This document shows positions 23,194 through 32,170 of a stretch of 40,137 bases of DNA, in pieces. Made by a program: the position numbers and the translations under genes. The notes under the pieces were generated by a model. The model ran no database searches, was not told the origin of the DNA, and worked only from the letters and a program-made list of their open reading frames with translations. The stretch's first letter is position 1. The number at the start of each line of letters is the position of its first letter. The stretch lies in assembly GCA_002503285.1 (NCBI GenBank), contig DARI01000007.1, positions 1 through 40,137 on the forward strand, read 5' to 3'. Source of the stretch: Euryarchaeota archaeon UBA557. GTDB taxonomy: Archaea > Thermoplasmatota > Poseidoniia > Poseidoniales > Thalassarchaeaceae.

Positions 23194-25818
23194 ATGTCAT
23201 GGCAAGAAGAGTTGTGTATAATTTCCGGAGATAATAGAAGCTGGGAACAAAATAATATTTCAAAAACAGTTATAGAATTATGGTGCCGTTCTAAATCAGG
23301 CCATTCTGTCTTATTATTAGTTAATGGCTTACGCCCTTATTTAGAAATATTTGATCCAAATACTAATTCTGATTCTATTAAACCAACTCTTTCGTTAGAT
23401 AAATTAGATGAGATAAAAGAATTACACGGCCAACCAGAAAGAATAGGAAATAAATTGTTTGAAGGGGAGATGAAGCCTTTTTGGAGACTCTACATAAAAG
23501 ATACTAGATATGTTAGAAATGTCAGAGAAAGGCTAATGAAAATCGGATGGGGAGTAACTAGTGCAGATATTCTATTTGTTCAAAGATTGTTATTGGATTG
23601 TGATTTGGGCCCGCATATAAAAGTCAAAGGGAATATTCTCTGGGCTGGTGACAGAGCACCCGAGAATGCTAAAAATAATGATAATACTGATACAAAAATA
23701 GCAGAATCAAAAATTAAAGACGTAGGAGGTACAGGGATTTATCCTCTAGATATGATAGTTTCTTGCGAGTATCAAGATTTGGAAAGGGCAAAGCCATTTG
23801 CAACACCTTTTGTGATATTCTCTTTCGACTTGGAGACCAGTATAGCTACTAATGAAATTTTGTGTGCTGCCGCAGTTATTGAAAGAAATAAAGAAAGAAC
23901 CGAATATCGATTTAGGGGAAATGAAAACTCTATATTGGAGGGATTAACAAAACTAATAAGACATGAAGATCCAGATATTATAACTGGATATAATATTGAT
24001 AATTTTGATTTACCAAGAATGGATGAAAGAGCGAAAGTTTTAGCAAGAAAAAATAAAATGACAGAGGTTTCACTAAATGGTTGGGGCAGAGTTCCTGCCA
24101 TTGAAAGTGAATATAAACGACTTTTGCCTTCACGTAAACAAAATAGGGTATGGCGCATTCCTGGCAGAATCCCACTCGATGCCTGGTGGCAAGCACGCCA
24201 AACATTAAGGCCACAAAGAGAATCTCTCAGATACGTATCTCAATTATTATGGCCGAATAATGAAGAAATGCATAAATTAGATATCGACTCAAGTCAAATG
24301 GATAAAGAATGGGCAGATCGTCCAGATGAAGTAATGGAATATTGTGTAAGAGATACTATTATTCCAATTGATATCTTAAATCAACTCCAATCAATTGGCA
24401 GAAAAGAAGCTCTAGCATCAGTGGCGATGACAACAGTTGATATAGCTGCAACAGCAACTACGAGTTGGTGGATAGACTCTCTTGTAATTAGATTAGCAGA
24501 TCGTTCTAATATTGCTATTCCGATGACTAAATCTGGACCAAGAAGAAGAAATCAAATTGCTGGAGGATACGTACATGAAGTTGAGGCCGGGATGCGTCCT
24601 TGGATAACAGTATTAGATTTCAAATCTATGTATCCATCAATTATGATTTCTAATAATATTTGTTCAACTACCCTAGTTAGGAATGATAATGAAATTTCGA
24701 AATCAGATAATATTTCACCAGTTACGGGCACACGATATATTTCCAATGAAATTAGAAAGGGACTAGTGCCTCAATTGCTAAATCATTTAATGACTAGTCG
24801 CGACGCTCATAAAATTGCATTCAACAAAGCAAAGATAACTGGAAATGAAGAGCAAGCATTTCTTCAAGACCAGCTCCAATATGCTGTCAAAATTCTTATG
24901 AATTCTTTTTATGGAGTTTTTGCTTCAAGCTTTTATCGTTTCACAGATCCTAAACTGGGGGCTAGTATAACCGAATGGGCAAGATATAATATTAAAGAAA
25001 TAATAAGACAATTAGAAGAAGAAGGAAGAGATGTAGTATATTCAGATACAGACTCAATTTTTGTTAGATCACCAGTAGATTTAGCTGCACCAACTAGTAA
25101 GCCTGAAGTAGGAACCGATGAACTAAAAAAATGGGAAGTTGCCAAACAAACGACCTTAGATTTTGGTGAAGAACTTGCTCTAAGATTTAGTAAAGAAGGA
25201 GCAGAATTAGAATTTGAAACTGCCTTATCTGCATTTTTTAGCCATGGGGCAAAGAAAAGATATGTTGGTAGAGTCATATGGCCAAGAGAAGAATTATTAA
25301 TTCGAGGATATGAAGTTAGAAGGACAGATTCTTTTGAATTATTGAGAGATACTATGAAAACAATGTTTGAATTAATCCTTGATAATGAATCTAAAAAATC
25401 AGTCGATATGACCAAAAGGATAATCGATGAAGTAAAAGCAAAAAAAATTAATCCTTCCAAATTAGTAATAAGCAGATCATGTAAGGGCAGATGGGATAGC
25501 AAAAAAAATCAATGGTCATTTGATATGTATACTAATGAAAATTTGCCTTATATCCGTGCAGCAAAAGAAAGGATTCGTAGGGGATTAAGTTTTACTCCTG
25601 GAATGAAAGTAGGATACATAGTTACAGACGCGAAATCAAGTCCTATGGATGTTGAACCATGGCTTGTTGATGAAATAGGCGCTGATCCCCCAGATTATGA
25701 TTCACAATATTATGCAGCACGTTTAGCCAAAGCACTTGGTAGAATCACTGAAGCATTTAATTGGAGTGAGAATGAATTACTATCCGGCTCTAGGCAGCAA
25801 ACCTTATTTGACTTTTAA
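23194..25818 (+). CDS. polB: Family-B DNA polymerase
   Basis: The 874-residue replicative polymerase has both active sites intact. Exonuclease motifs: Exo I FDLETS (D212, E214), Exo II TGYNIDNFDLP and Exo III YCVRDTIIP. Polymerase motifs: motif A LDFKSMYPSIM (D about 475), motif B ILMNSFYGVFAS (about 567-578) and motif C YSDTDSIF (D618, D620). The length is that of an uninterrupted archaeal PolB1; inteins often sit in motifs A-C of archaeal enzymes, and none is present. The thumb ends GSRQQTLFDF. QQTLFDF is a PCNA-interacting box (QxxLxxF), as expected of a clamp-bound polymerase. The gene stands alone on the plus strand, 58 bases before a lipoprotein gene. Confidence 0.97.
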   Translation: MSWQEELCIISGDNRSWEQNNISKTVIELWCRSKSGHSVLLLVNGLRPYLEIFDPNTNSDSIKPTLSLDKLDEIKELHGQPERIGNKLFEGEMKPFWRLYIKDTRYVRNVRERLMKIGWGVTSADILFVQRLLLDCDLGPHIKVKGNILWAGDRAPENAKNNDNTDTKIAESKIKDVGGTGIYPLDMIVSCEYQDLERAKPFATPFVIFSFDLETSIATNEILCAAAVIERNKERTEYRFRGNENSILEGLTKLIRHEDPDIITGYNIDNFDLPRMDERAKVLARKNKMTEVSLNGWGRVPAIESEYKRLLPSRKQNRVWRIPGRIPLDAWWQARQTLRPQRESLRYVSQLLWPNNEEMHKLDIDSSQMDKEWADRPDEVMEYCVRDTIIPIDILNQLQSIGRKEALASVAMTTVDIAATATTSWWIDSLVIRLADRSNIAIPMTKSGPRRRNQIAGGYVHEVEAGMRPWITVLDFKSMYPSIMISNNICSTTLVRNDNEISKSDNISPVTGTRYISNEIRKGLVPQLLNHLMTSRDAHKIAFNKAKITGNEEQAFLQDQLQYAVKILMNSFYGVFASSFYRFTDPKLGASITEWARYNIKEIIRQLEEEGRDVVYSDTDSIFVRSPVDLAAPTSKPEVGTDELKKWEVAKQTTLDFGEELALRFSKEGAELEFETALSAFFSHGAKKRYVGRVIWPREELLIRGYEVRRTDSFELLRDTMKTMFELILDNESKKSVDMTKRIIDEVKAKKINPSKLVISRSCKGRWDSKKNQWSFDMYTNENLPYIRAAKERIRRGLSFTPGMKVGYIVTDAKSSPMDVEPWLVDEIGADPPDYDSQYYAARLAKALGRITEAFNWSENELLSGSRQQTLFDF

Positions 25819-25876
25819 TCTAAAATAATGGATAAAATTCAATACTTAAGGCCGTGGGTTTAATTTTGTTTAAACT

Positions 25877-27115
25877 ATGCGACGGGTTATGGTGAAGCAC
25901 ACCCGGCCACTAGCTTCTATGATGGTTTTACTCTTATTTTGTCCTTTTTTTGCTGGATGTACGGATATATTTGATGAAAATAATCCTCCAACGGTTGTGA
26001 TGGCTGTGGACCCCTCAGGTACAATTAAAGCCTCTGAATCTGTAATATTTAGTGCTGTAGGAACTTCTGATTCAGATGGTGACACTTTAACTTTTAACTG
26101 GGATTTCGGAGATGGAAATACTGGGCAAGGCCTAACTACCAGCCATGCTTATGCAAATAAAGGTGAATTTACAGTAAAATTGAACGTTGGAGATGGAATT
26201 CATGAAACTACTGTAACTAAAAAAATTAATGTTGTTGGCTCTGATGCAAGGGAGCCCAACGCCGTAATTAAATCTGAAAAACAAAATGACTGCGAAGATG
26301 AAGAACCTCCTTCAGGTGATTTCGTACTAATTTGGGTTTGTGAGGATGACAAAGAAATTGATGATAGAGATATAGAGGTATCAATCAACATCATTTTAGA
26401 TGGTTCTAAATCTTGGGCCGGATGCGATCCTGATGATTCAGAATGTTATGCTGAGGAATATATAATTAGTTACAAATGGGATTTAGATACATACATAGAT
26501 TCTGATGGTGATGGAGATACGGAAAATGATGTTGATGCAACAGGCGAGACATATGAATGGAAAGATGTCACTACGGGCGGATATGAAATAAGATTGACAG
26601 TTGAGGATAATAATGGATTTGTTGATTACGATGATTCTATGGTTTACGTCAATTATAGGGGAGTTTGGAATGACTTTGTTTTAGGAAGAGTAGCCAATAA
26701 TCCTCAAAATGAAGATGCGGCTTGTGCCGATAATGAAAATCCTTGTGAATTAACATGGGAATTTCCTTTAAATTATGACCAAGATAGTAAAGATAGATTA
26801 AGATATTACAGGGCAAAATTAACATATCCTCAGGAAGACGATGACCAACAAATTGGTACAATTGGAGATACAGATAATAAATTAGACATGTATCTAAAAA
26901 ATAGTACTGAAGAACCAGTCTCAAACACTACATCTCTAGGTAATGATAACAGGGATGCTGGAGATTGTAGCAGCGAAGATTATTGCGTTTGGATTCAAAT
27001 AGGGGGCTCAACAGTTCGCTCTAAAGAGCCCGGTATTTGGACAATAGATGTAAAGAATGAAAAAACACATAATACGGATGTCAAACACCTGATAATTGAA
27101 TTGGAATACCGATAA
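25877..27115 (+). CDS. PKD-domain lipoprotein
   Basis: The 412-residue exported protein begins with a basic, hydrophobic signal and a lipobox (FCPFFAGCTD, Cys 28), so it is probably lipid-anchored. A PKD domain follows (about 37-122; DSDGDTLTFNWDFGDGNTG, HAYANKGEFTVKLNVGDG). A second, partly degenerate PKD (about 165-255) carries a calcium-loop-like DSDGDGDTENDVD insert. The last 150 residues are an unrecognised beta-rich domain with Cys pairs (CADNENPC, CSSEDYC). PKD proteins act in surface adhesion or as spacers on enzymes. The start could also be the ATG at 25889. The protein is strongly acidic and Asn-rich like the truncated secreted protein at the left end. Confidence 0.88.
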   Translation: MRRVMVKHTRPLASMMVLLLFCPFFAGCTDIFDENNPPTVVMAVDPSGTIKASESVIFSAVGTSDSDGDTLTFNWDFGDGNTGQGLTTSHAYANKGEFTVKLNVGDGIHETTVTKKINVVGSDAREPNAVIKSEKQNDCEDEEPPSGDFVLIWVCEDDKEIDDRDIEVSINIILDGSKSWAGCDPDDSECYAEEYIISYKWDLDTYIDSDGDGDTENDVDATGETYEWKDVTTGGYEIRLTVEDNNGFVDYDDSMVYVNYRGVWNDFVLGRVANNPQNEDAACADNENPCELTWEFPLNYDQDSKDRLRYYRAKLTYPQEDDDQQIGTIGDTDNKLDMYLKNSTEEPVSNTTSLGNDNRDAGDCSSEDYCVWIQIGGSTVRSKEPGIWTIDVKNEKTHNTDVKHLIIELEYR

Positions 27116-27160
27116 TTGAGTTTTGATGCTAATTATTGGCATATTGTTGTAATCCTCACT

Positions 27161-27170
27161 TTTTTTATAT
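27161..27170 (+). promoter_or_regulatory. TATA box of the aEF1A-uS10 unit
   Basis: TTTTTTATAT lies about 60 bases before the aEF1A ATG, predicting a start near 27193. A second TATA-like TCATATACA at 27182-27190 could be used instead. Confidence 0.4.
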
Positions 27171-27196
27171 GGGGGAACGATTCATATACACCCCAT
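27169..27196. repeat. Inverted repeat in the aEF1A promoter
   Basis: ATGGGG and CCCCAT form perfect 6-bp arms around 16 bases, spanning from the TATA box to the predicted start of transcription. It could be an operator or chance. Confidence 0.35.
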
Positions 27197-27216
27197 TAGT
27201 CGGCGAGAATACATTA

Positions 27217-27222
27217 GAGGTG
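27217..27222 (+). promoter_or_regulatory. Ribosome site of aEF1A
   Basis: GAGGTG six bases before the ATG at 27229 excludes the longer open frame beginning at 27136. Confidence 0.75.
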
Positions 27223-27228
27223 TATATA

Positions 27229-28515
27229 ATGGGTTCACAGTGGGAAGATAAGAAAAAAGATCATTTGAATATCGTATTCGTAGGGCACGTTGACCACGGA
27301 AAGTCTACAACTGTCGGAAGATTACTTCTAGACAGTGGACATATTGAACAACACGTTATTGATAAGAATGAAAAACTTGCTGCTGAAAATGGAAAAGCTG
27401 GTTTCGGCTTAGCATATGTTATGGATGGTCTAAAAGAAGAACAAGAGAGAGGAATAACTATCGATGTTGCCCACAAAGAATTCTTTACACCTAATTACTA
27501 CTTTACAGTCATAGATGCACCTGGTCACCGTGATTTCGTTAAGAACATGATAACAGGAACTAGCCAAGCAGATGCAGCAGTACTCTGTGTAGCCGCAAAT
27601 GATGGAGTCAATGCGCAAACAAAAGAGCACGCATTCTTAGCAAGAGTACTTGGTGTAAAGCAATTAATTGTCAATATCAACAAGATGGATATTAGTGGAG
27701 TAGACTACTCCGAAGATAAATATAATTCAACAGTTACAGAAGTTTCAAATCTTTTGAAAACAGCTGGATTCAATCCAGCAGATGTACCATTTATCGCAGG
27801 ATCATCATTCTTTGGAGAAAATATATTCAACAAGAGTACAAATATGCCTTGGTACAAAGGAAAGACTCTTTTCGAAGCAATTGATAGCATTAAAATGCCG
27901 CCAAAGCCAACAGATCGTCCACTTAGACTTCCAATTCAGGATGTTTACAAAATTAGTGGAATAGGAACCGTACCTGTAGGAAAGGTAGAAACTGGTGTTT
28001 TAAACTCAGGTAAAACAGTCGTATTCAATCCAAGTCAAAAATCAGCAGAAGTAAAGAGTATCGAAATGCATCATACAATTCATGAAAAAGCCGAGCCTGG
28101 TGATAACGTTGGATTCAATGTTAGAGGATTAGCTGCAACTGATATTCGTAGAGGTGACGTTGCTGGATACCCTGAAACTGCTCCAGAATTCGTAAGGCAT
28201 GATGAGACATTCGTTGGCCAAATTCAAATTATGGATATACCTAAAGCAATAGGTGCAGGATATACTCCTGTTTTCCATGCACATACTTCTCAAGTAGCAG
28301 TCAGATTTGTAGATCTCCTAGAGAACGCTAAAACGAAAGAAGCAAATCCAGCATTTCTAAAATCTGGAGACGCTGCATTAATCAGATTTATGCCTACAAA
28401 GCCTATGGCAATTGAAGAAATGTCTAAATTCCCTGAACTCGCTAGATTTGCAATTAGAGATATGGGTAAAACAGTCGCAGCTGGCGTCTGTATGAAAATT
28501 GAAAAGAAAGCATAA
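27229..28515 (+). CDS. tuf: Translation elongation factor 1-alpha (aEF1A)
   Basis: The 428-residue GTPase delivers aminoacyl-tRNA to the ribosome. G1 is GHVDHGKST, with the archaeal/eukaryotic helix insert (GLAYVMDGLKEEQERGIT) leading to the G2 Thr; G3 is DAPGHRDF, G4 NINKMD and G5 GSSFF. Domains II and III follow (IQDVYKISGIGTVPVGKVETG; FHAHTSQVAVRF). The ATG at 27229 with its GAGGTG site gives the usual family length. uS10 follows 32 bases downstream, the conserved archaeal arrangement. The run of codons is the most regular in the window, as expected for a very highly expressed gene. Confidence 0.98.
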   Translation: MGSQWEDKKKDHLNIVFVGHVDHGKSTTVGRLLLDSGHIEQHVIDKNEKLAAENGKAGFGLAYVMDGLKEEQERGITIDVAHKEFFTPNYYFTVIDAPGHRDFVKNMITGTSQADAAVLCVAANDGVNAQTKEHAFLARVLGVKQLIVNINKMDISGVDYSEDKYNSTVTEVSNLLKTAGFNPADVPFIAGSSFFGENIFNKSTNMPWYKGKTLFEAIDSIKMPPKPTDRPLRLPIQDVYKISGIGTVPVGKVETGVLNSGKTVVFNPSQKSAEVKSIEMHHTIHEKAEPGDNVGFNVRGLAATDIRRGDVAGYPETAPEFVRHDETFVGQIQIMDIPKAIGAGYTPVFHAHTSQVAVRFVDLLENAKTKEANPAFLKSGDAALIRFMPTKPMAIEEMSKFPELARFAIRDMGKTVAAGVCMKIEKKA

Positions 28516-28547
28516 TATTTCTAAATTAAATAATTGGAGTGAACATA

Positions 28548-28877
28548 ATGCCTGTTGTGACCACTATCAAACTAACTGGAGATAACCATACTGATGTTGA
28601 TATTGTATGTCAGCAAATTAAATTAATATCGGATGAAACTGGTGTAAAACTTAGGGGACCAATTCCTCTGCCAACTAAAAAATTGTTAGTTCCATGTCGT
28701 AAAAGTCCTGATGGAGAAGGAGCAGAAACATGGGATCACTGGGAAATGAGGGTTCACAAAAGATTATTGGAATTAGTTACAAATTCTTCTAAAGATGAAA
28801 AATCATTAAGGAAAGTATTACGAATACCTATCCCAGATAGTGTAACAATTGAATTATCATTACGTAATTTAGGTTAA
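28548..28877 (+). CDS. rps10: 30S ribosomal protein S10 (uS10)
   Basis: The 109-residue protein shows the uS10 pattern: TTIKLTGDNHTDVDIVCQQIK, then GVKLRGPIPLPTKKLLVPCRKSP with the extended ribosomal loop, HWEMRVHKRLLEL and the end IPIPDSVTIELSL. It forms part of the 30S head next to uS3 and uS14. GGAGTG six bases before the ATG at 28548 fixes the start; a GTG at 28539 lies within that site. It is cotranscribed with aEF1A. Confidence 0.96.
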   Translation: MPVVTTIKLTGDNHTDVDIVCQQIKLISDETGVKLRGPIPLPTKKLLVPCRKSPDGEGAETWDHWEMRVHKRLLELVTNSSKDEKSLRKVLRIPIPDSVTIELSLRNLG

Positions 28878-28931
28878 TCCTAGTAATGATGTTAACTTAA
28901 TATCAATTTTAGATTAAATAATTAATAATGA

Positions 28932-30278
28932 TTATCTGTTTAAAAATTCCTTTGCTAAACTGCCCATTGGGTCCCATGCAGGTAAAACTTCTGGAGTAGT
29001 ATTTAGGCCGGACAACATTTCTTCAGTTAGGTATGATTTAGGAGCTGCAATTTCAAACATATATTCGTCAAACCAATTATCATTCATTGTAAAAAATCCT
29101 TTCTCTCCACTTTTATCTGATCCCCATGAATTTTCAACCCTCCACCTTCTGGCCTCTCCTTCAACTACGTCTACTCCTGTAAAGAGCATAGCATGAGTCA
29201 TCATAGTTTGTCCATGTTGTAATCTATTGGCTTTATCCATTCCAAATTCAATCCCATAGAGTTCTTCATATTCAAATAAGTTAGCATCCCATAATCCCTT
29301 TTCTCTTTCCATTTGTTTTCCTACATCACATCCCATCCAAACTGGCATACCATCTTCGAGTAGTTTTTGAGTTATTTTTTTCATAGATTCTATATCAATA
29401 TTTAGATAAATCACGGGCGGACCTCGTGATACATTTTGTAAATAATCAACTGTATAAGTTTTCATAGTTTTATTCCTTGGATCATGAACAAGGCATACGT
29501 AGTTTTCCCAATCTATGTCAACAAACTCCGATGCAAATTCCAGTGGAGTCATCGTGCCTTTACTGTGAAATTTATCGTCTGTATCTCTCCACTGCCAATC
29601 AAAACTTTCTGGAGGTGTGCCAAGATGTATGCACAATATCTTCCAAATATCTCCAATTCTCTTCTCTTTATGCTCTCTAGCTTCTTCAATTGTACCGCCA
29701 TTATCAATTATTTTACGTATTTCACTTGCTGAAGTCCTAAGAATATCCTTTAGTATTGAATTCATCCATCTAGTTGAACTACTGCTTTGAGATTCTGGAT
29801 ATGCTGATTTAGGTACTAATCCATGCTTTCTAATAAGATTGGTAGCCATATTCCATTGACCGCCATCTCCTATTGGATCACCAAGTAAAAATCCAATGGT
29901 TCTATCATCAATTTTTCTATCTGACGTTTCAATTATTGATTCTAATAAATGATTAGACCTTTCAAATTTATCCCAAAAATGTATATGTGCCTGACTAAAT
30001 TCAAAATCTTTAATATTCATTTTTTCCATGGCGCCTGGTCTAAATAAATTCAAAGTAGCAAATAACCAACATCTTCCACTACTTTTTTGATTAGTAACAG
30101 ACCACTTATCTAATTTTATACTAAAAGACGAATCCATTTCTTGTACCAAATTTCTATTCAAAGTTAATTTTGGTAATGGAACATTTGTAACAGCGTTTTG
30201 AGAAATTTTAGATTTACCATCATTCTCAAATTGCTCTCTATATTTTTTGATCTGATTGGCAGTTATTTCTATATTCAT
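28932..30278 (-). CDS. pepC: Bleomycin hydrolase/aminopeptidase C (peptidase family C1B)
   Basis: The 448-residue papain-fold enzyme has its triad in view: C70 in NQKSSGRCWLFA (with oxyanion Q64), H362 in MMTHAMLFTGV and N383 in RVENSWG. Characteristic C1B features are GDPIGDGGQWNMATNLIRKHGLVPK and VWMGCDVGK. These hexameric cytosolic peptidases trim peptide N-termini, with a C-terminal arm reaching into the active site; the arm here ends AWDPMGSLAKEFLNR. It has no signal peptide and is the usual length. The family is common in bacteria and eukaryotes and patchy in archaea. It lies 15 bases after the GINS-like gene on the same strand. Confidence 0.94.
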   Translation of the reverse strand: MNIEITANQIKKYREQFENDGKSKISQNAVTNVPLPKLTLNRNLVQEMDSSFSIKLDKWSVTNQKSSGRCWLFATLNLFRPGAMEKMNIKDFEFSQAHIHFWDKFERSNHLLESIIETSDRKIDDRTIGFLLGDPIGDGGQWNMATNLIRKHGLVPKSAYPESQSSSSTRWMNSILKDILRTSASEIRKIIDNGGTIEEAREHKEKRIGDIWKILCIHLGTPPESFDWQWRDTDDKFHSKGTMTPLEFASEFVDIDWENYVCLVHDPRNKTMKTYTVDYLQNVSRGPPVIYLNIDIESMKKITQKLLEDGMPVWMGCDVGKQMEREKGLWDANLFEYEELYGIEFGMDKANRLQHGQTMMTHAMLFTGVDVVEGEARRWRVENSWGSDKSGEKGFFTMNDNWFDEYMFEIAAPKSYLTEEMLSGLNTTPEVLPAWDPMGSLAKEFLNR

Positions 30279-30293
30279 ACATTCACTTCTCGT

Positions 30294-31160
30294 TCATATT
30301 GGGGCCGCTTCTGCTAAACCTGCAGCAATAAGGGTTTCAGCAATTAATGCTGGACAGGATTCAATATCTCCTGCTATTAGTAATATTTCTGTCCCATCTT
30401 CTGTAATTATTGGATCACTTAAATCTTTCAAAATCTTTATTCTAAGTAAATTATTAGAATCATTATTTTCGATTATATCATTTATTGTATCTGGAGGAAT
30501 ATGACTAACTTGATACGGGAAATCTTCTATCTCTCTAATTCTATCTTCTTCATCATATTCAGGATCCTCCCAATCACTTTTTATTTCTGGTACTTGAATG
30601 ACTATTTCTTCTTCTTTTTCTTCATTAAACTCATCAAGGTTCTTATGTCCAGTTGATATTTGTACTTCTTCAACATAACTTTCTATTCCTTTCAATAAAC
30701 CATCCCATTGTACATCAATCTTGTATTTGTTCGTATAATCACAAACTCCCTTGTAAAATATCCTTTCTGATGGATCATGCCTACTCCAATCAATTTTTTG
30801 CAAAACTCCAGTAAAATCAGAACCTTTCCCGCTACTCTTAACTAAATTTGATAGGATTGCATGTTGAGCAAATGCATTCATTCTCAATCTAGTTATGTCG
30901 TTTACACATGTTCTAAGAACATTTAATCTTCTAGTTTGTAATTGTGATTTTGTTGTATGCCCTCCTTCTTTACGTATAGTCTCTGAGCACTCTGAATCTA
31001 AATGATACAGTAATTGTTTTACTGCCGACCAAAAATTTTCCCTTGGTAAATCGACAGGAGTAGTCTGAGTTTTTTGTTTCCTAGAAACTTCAAATATCGT
31101 CTTTTCTACCGCTATAAGTTCATAATTACTTAATCTAAGGACATCATCATTGCCTAGCAT
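30294..31160 (-). CDS. Probable GINS complex subunit (Gins51-like)
   Basis: The 288-residue protein has an N-terminal all-helical part (about 25-105) ending QTRRLNVLRTCVNDITRLRMNAFAQHAIL, the ExxRxxK/R-type helix region of GINS A domains. An acidic linker (about 175-220; DEFNEEKEEEIVIQ) follows. The C-terminal beta domain (about 238-288; LRIKILKDLSDPIITEDGTEILLIAGDI) resembles the B domain of archaeal Gins51. Gins51 joins MCM and GAN/Cdc45 in the replicative helicase. Order A-then-B is the Gins51 type; Thermoplasma and haloarchaea also rely on Gins51 alone. The match is by eye and not strong. It is followed after 15 bases by the peptidase gene. Confidence 0.6.
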   Translation of the reverse strand: MLGNDDVLRLSNYELIAVEKTIFEVSRKQKTQTTPVDLPRENFWSAVKQLLYHLDSECSETIRKEGGHTTKSQLQTRRLNVLRTCVNDITRLRMNAFAQHAILSNLVKSSGKGSDFTGVLQKIDWSRHDPSERIFYKGVCDYTNKYKIDVQWDGLLKGIESYVEEVQISTGHKNLDEFNEEKEEEIVIQVPEIKSDWEDPEYDEEDRIREIEDFPYQVSHIPPDTINDIIENNDSNNLLRIKILKDLSDPIITEDGTEILLIAGDIESCPALIAETLIAAGLAEAAPI

Positions 31161-31230
31161 GCGGGTAACCTGTAACTGCTGGATGGCAGGAGATAAATGA
31201 ACAATCCCCTACATCATCTAATTTCTATTC

Positions 31231-31238
31231 TTTATACG
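31231..31238 (+). promoter_or_regulatory. TATA-like box for tRNA-Leu
   Basis: TTTATACG lies about 39 bases before the tRNA 5' end, predicting a leader of around a dozen bases. Confidence 0.4.
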
Positions 31239-31272
31239 TGAGTATCAAGAAGTAGTATTGTTTCGGTGTAGT

Positions 31273-31357
31273 GCAGATGTACCCGAGTGGTCAAAGGGGA
31301 TGGGCTCAAGTTCCATTGCGTAGTGCTTCGCAGGTTCAAATCCTGCCATCTGCACCA
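31273..31357 (+). tRNA. tRNA-Leu (anticodon CAA)
   Basis: Acceptor GCAGATG pairs with CATCTGC, then discriminator A and an encoded CCA. The anticodon arm is ATGGG-CTCAAGT-TCCAT, anticodon CAA, reading UUG. A class II variable arm (GCG...CGC) and T-arm GCAGG-TTCAAAT-CCTGC are present. A73 fits leucine identity. No intron is seen. Its last 22 bases overlap the 3' end of the HAD phosphatase gene on the other strand. Confidence 0.95.
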
Positions 31358-32082
31358 TTTGATTCTAATATGTCAATCAAATCTTCTAAAAATTCAATTG
31401 TGCCAGCAGTCCCATTCTTTTTTGTACTATAATCAGCAGCCGCAACAACCTCTTCAAATCTATCATCAATAGATACCGACCATCCTGAAATTCCGAACAT
31501 GGGGATATCATTTGGACCGTCTCCACATGATATAATTTTACTAGGATCGATATTTCGTTGCTCCAGTGCAACATTCAACCCAACTGATTTATCAATTTTG
31601 GATGAAATTATATGAATTGCAAATCCGGTTTTTACTACTAGTAAATCATCCCATTTACTTGAAGATAGTAATGAACACATTTTATCATAATCTTCATCAG
31701 GATACAGGCACCACTCCGTTTCTCTCCATCTATTAGATTCAATTCCATCCGGATTAAAACCATCAATCTTTGTAGAAAGCCATAATGCAGCTTCTTTAGC
31801 TCTAGAACCATCTGCTAATACTCTGATTTTATGGCCTTCAATAGTATCCCAAACTATGCCACCATTTTCGGCAACTATGAATCCTGATAATGCTAATGAT
31901 TGCATTATTGGAGTAATATTGGGCAAGGTCCTTCCTGAGGCCAAAGAAACAATTAATCCCAATTCTTCTAATCTTCTAATTAATGGGATCATTTCTGGTA
32001 TAAATCCATTAAAATCCATTAATGTACCATCAATATCAAAAACTACCATTTCCCAATCCCTGTCTTTAGGAAACTCTTTCAT
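31336..32082 (-). CDS. HAD-superfamily phosphatase, type IIB (phosphoglycolate-phosphatase-like)
   Basis: The 248-residue enzyme has all HAD motifs: VVFDIDGTL (nucleophile D16, acid D18), ASGRT, a type IIB alpha/beta cap (about 88-165), K in SSKIDKSVGL and ISCGDGPNDIPMF for magnesium. IIB enzymes of this size in archaea include phosphoglycolate phosphatase and mannosyl-3-phosphoglycerate phosphatase; the sequence does not decide the substrate. The last eight codons and the stop TGA are formed by the antisense strand of the tRNA-Leu T-arm and acceptor stem, which is unusual. It diverges from the metal ATPase gene across 88 bases. Confidence 0.88.
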   Translation of the reverse strand: MKEFPKDRDWEMVVFDIDGTLMDFNGFIPEMIPLIRRLEELGLIVSLASGRTLPNITPIMQSLALSGFIVAENGGIVWDTIEGHKIRVLADGSRAKEAALWLSTKIDGFNPDGIESNRWRETEWCLYPDEDYDKMCSLLSSSKWDDLLVVKTGFAIHIISSKIDKSVGLNVALEQRNIDPSKIISCGDGPNDIPMFGISGWSVSIDDRFEEVVAAADYSTKKNGTAGTIEFLEDLIDILESNGADGRI

Positions 32083-32170
32083 AATACTCCGAGGATGTTA
32101 TACATCAAGACACCACCGATTAAAGTTCTCCACTCATCATCTTCAAGGAGGTGTTACGCTTGGACATATC

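Noticed and set aside
24600..25060. Possible intein in the DNA polymerase
   Set aside because: Motifs A, B and C are continuous and the protein has the normal length.
31856..32170. Upstream extension of the metal ATPase frame over the HAD phosphatase
   Set aside because: It runs antisense across a clear phosphatase gene and has no P1B-like sequence; the ATG at 32171 is preferred.
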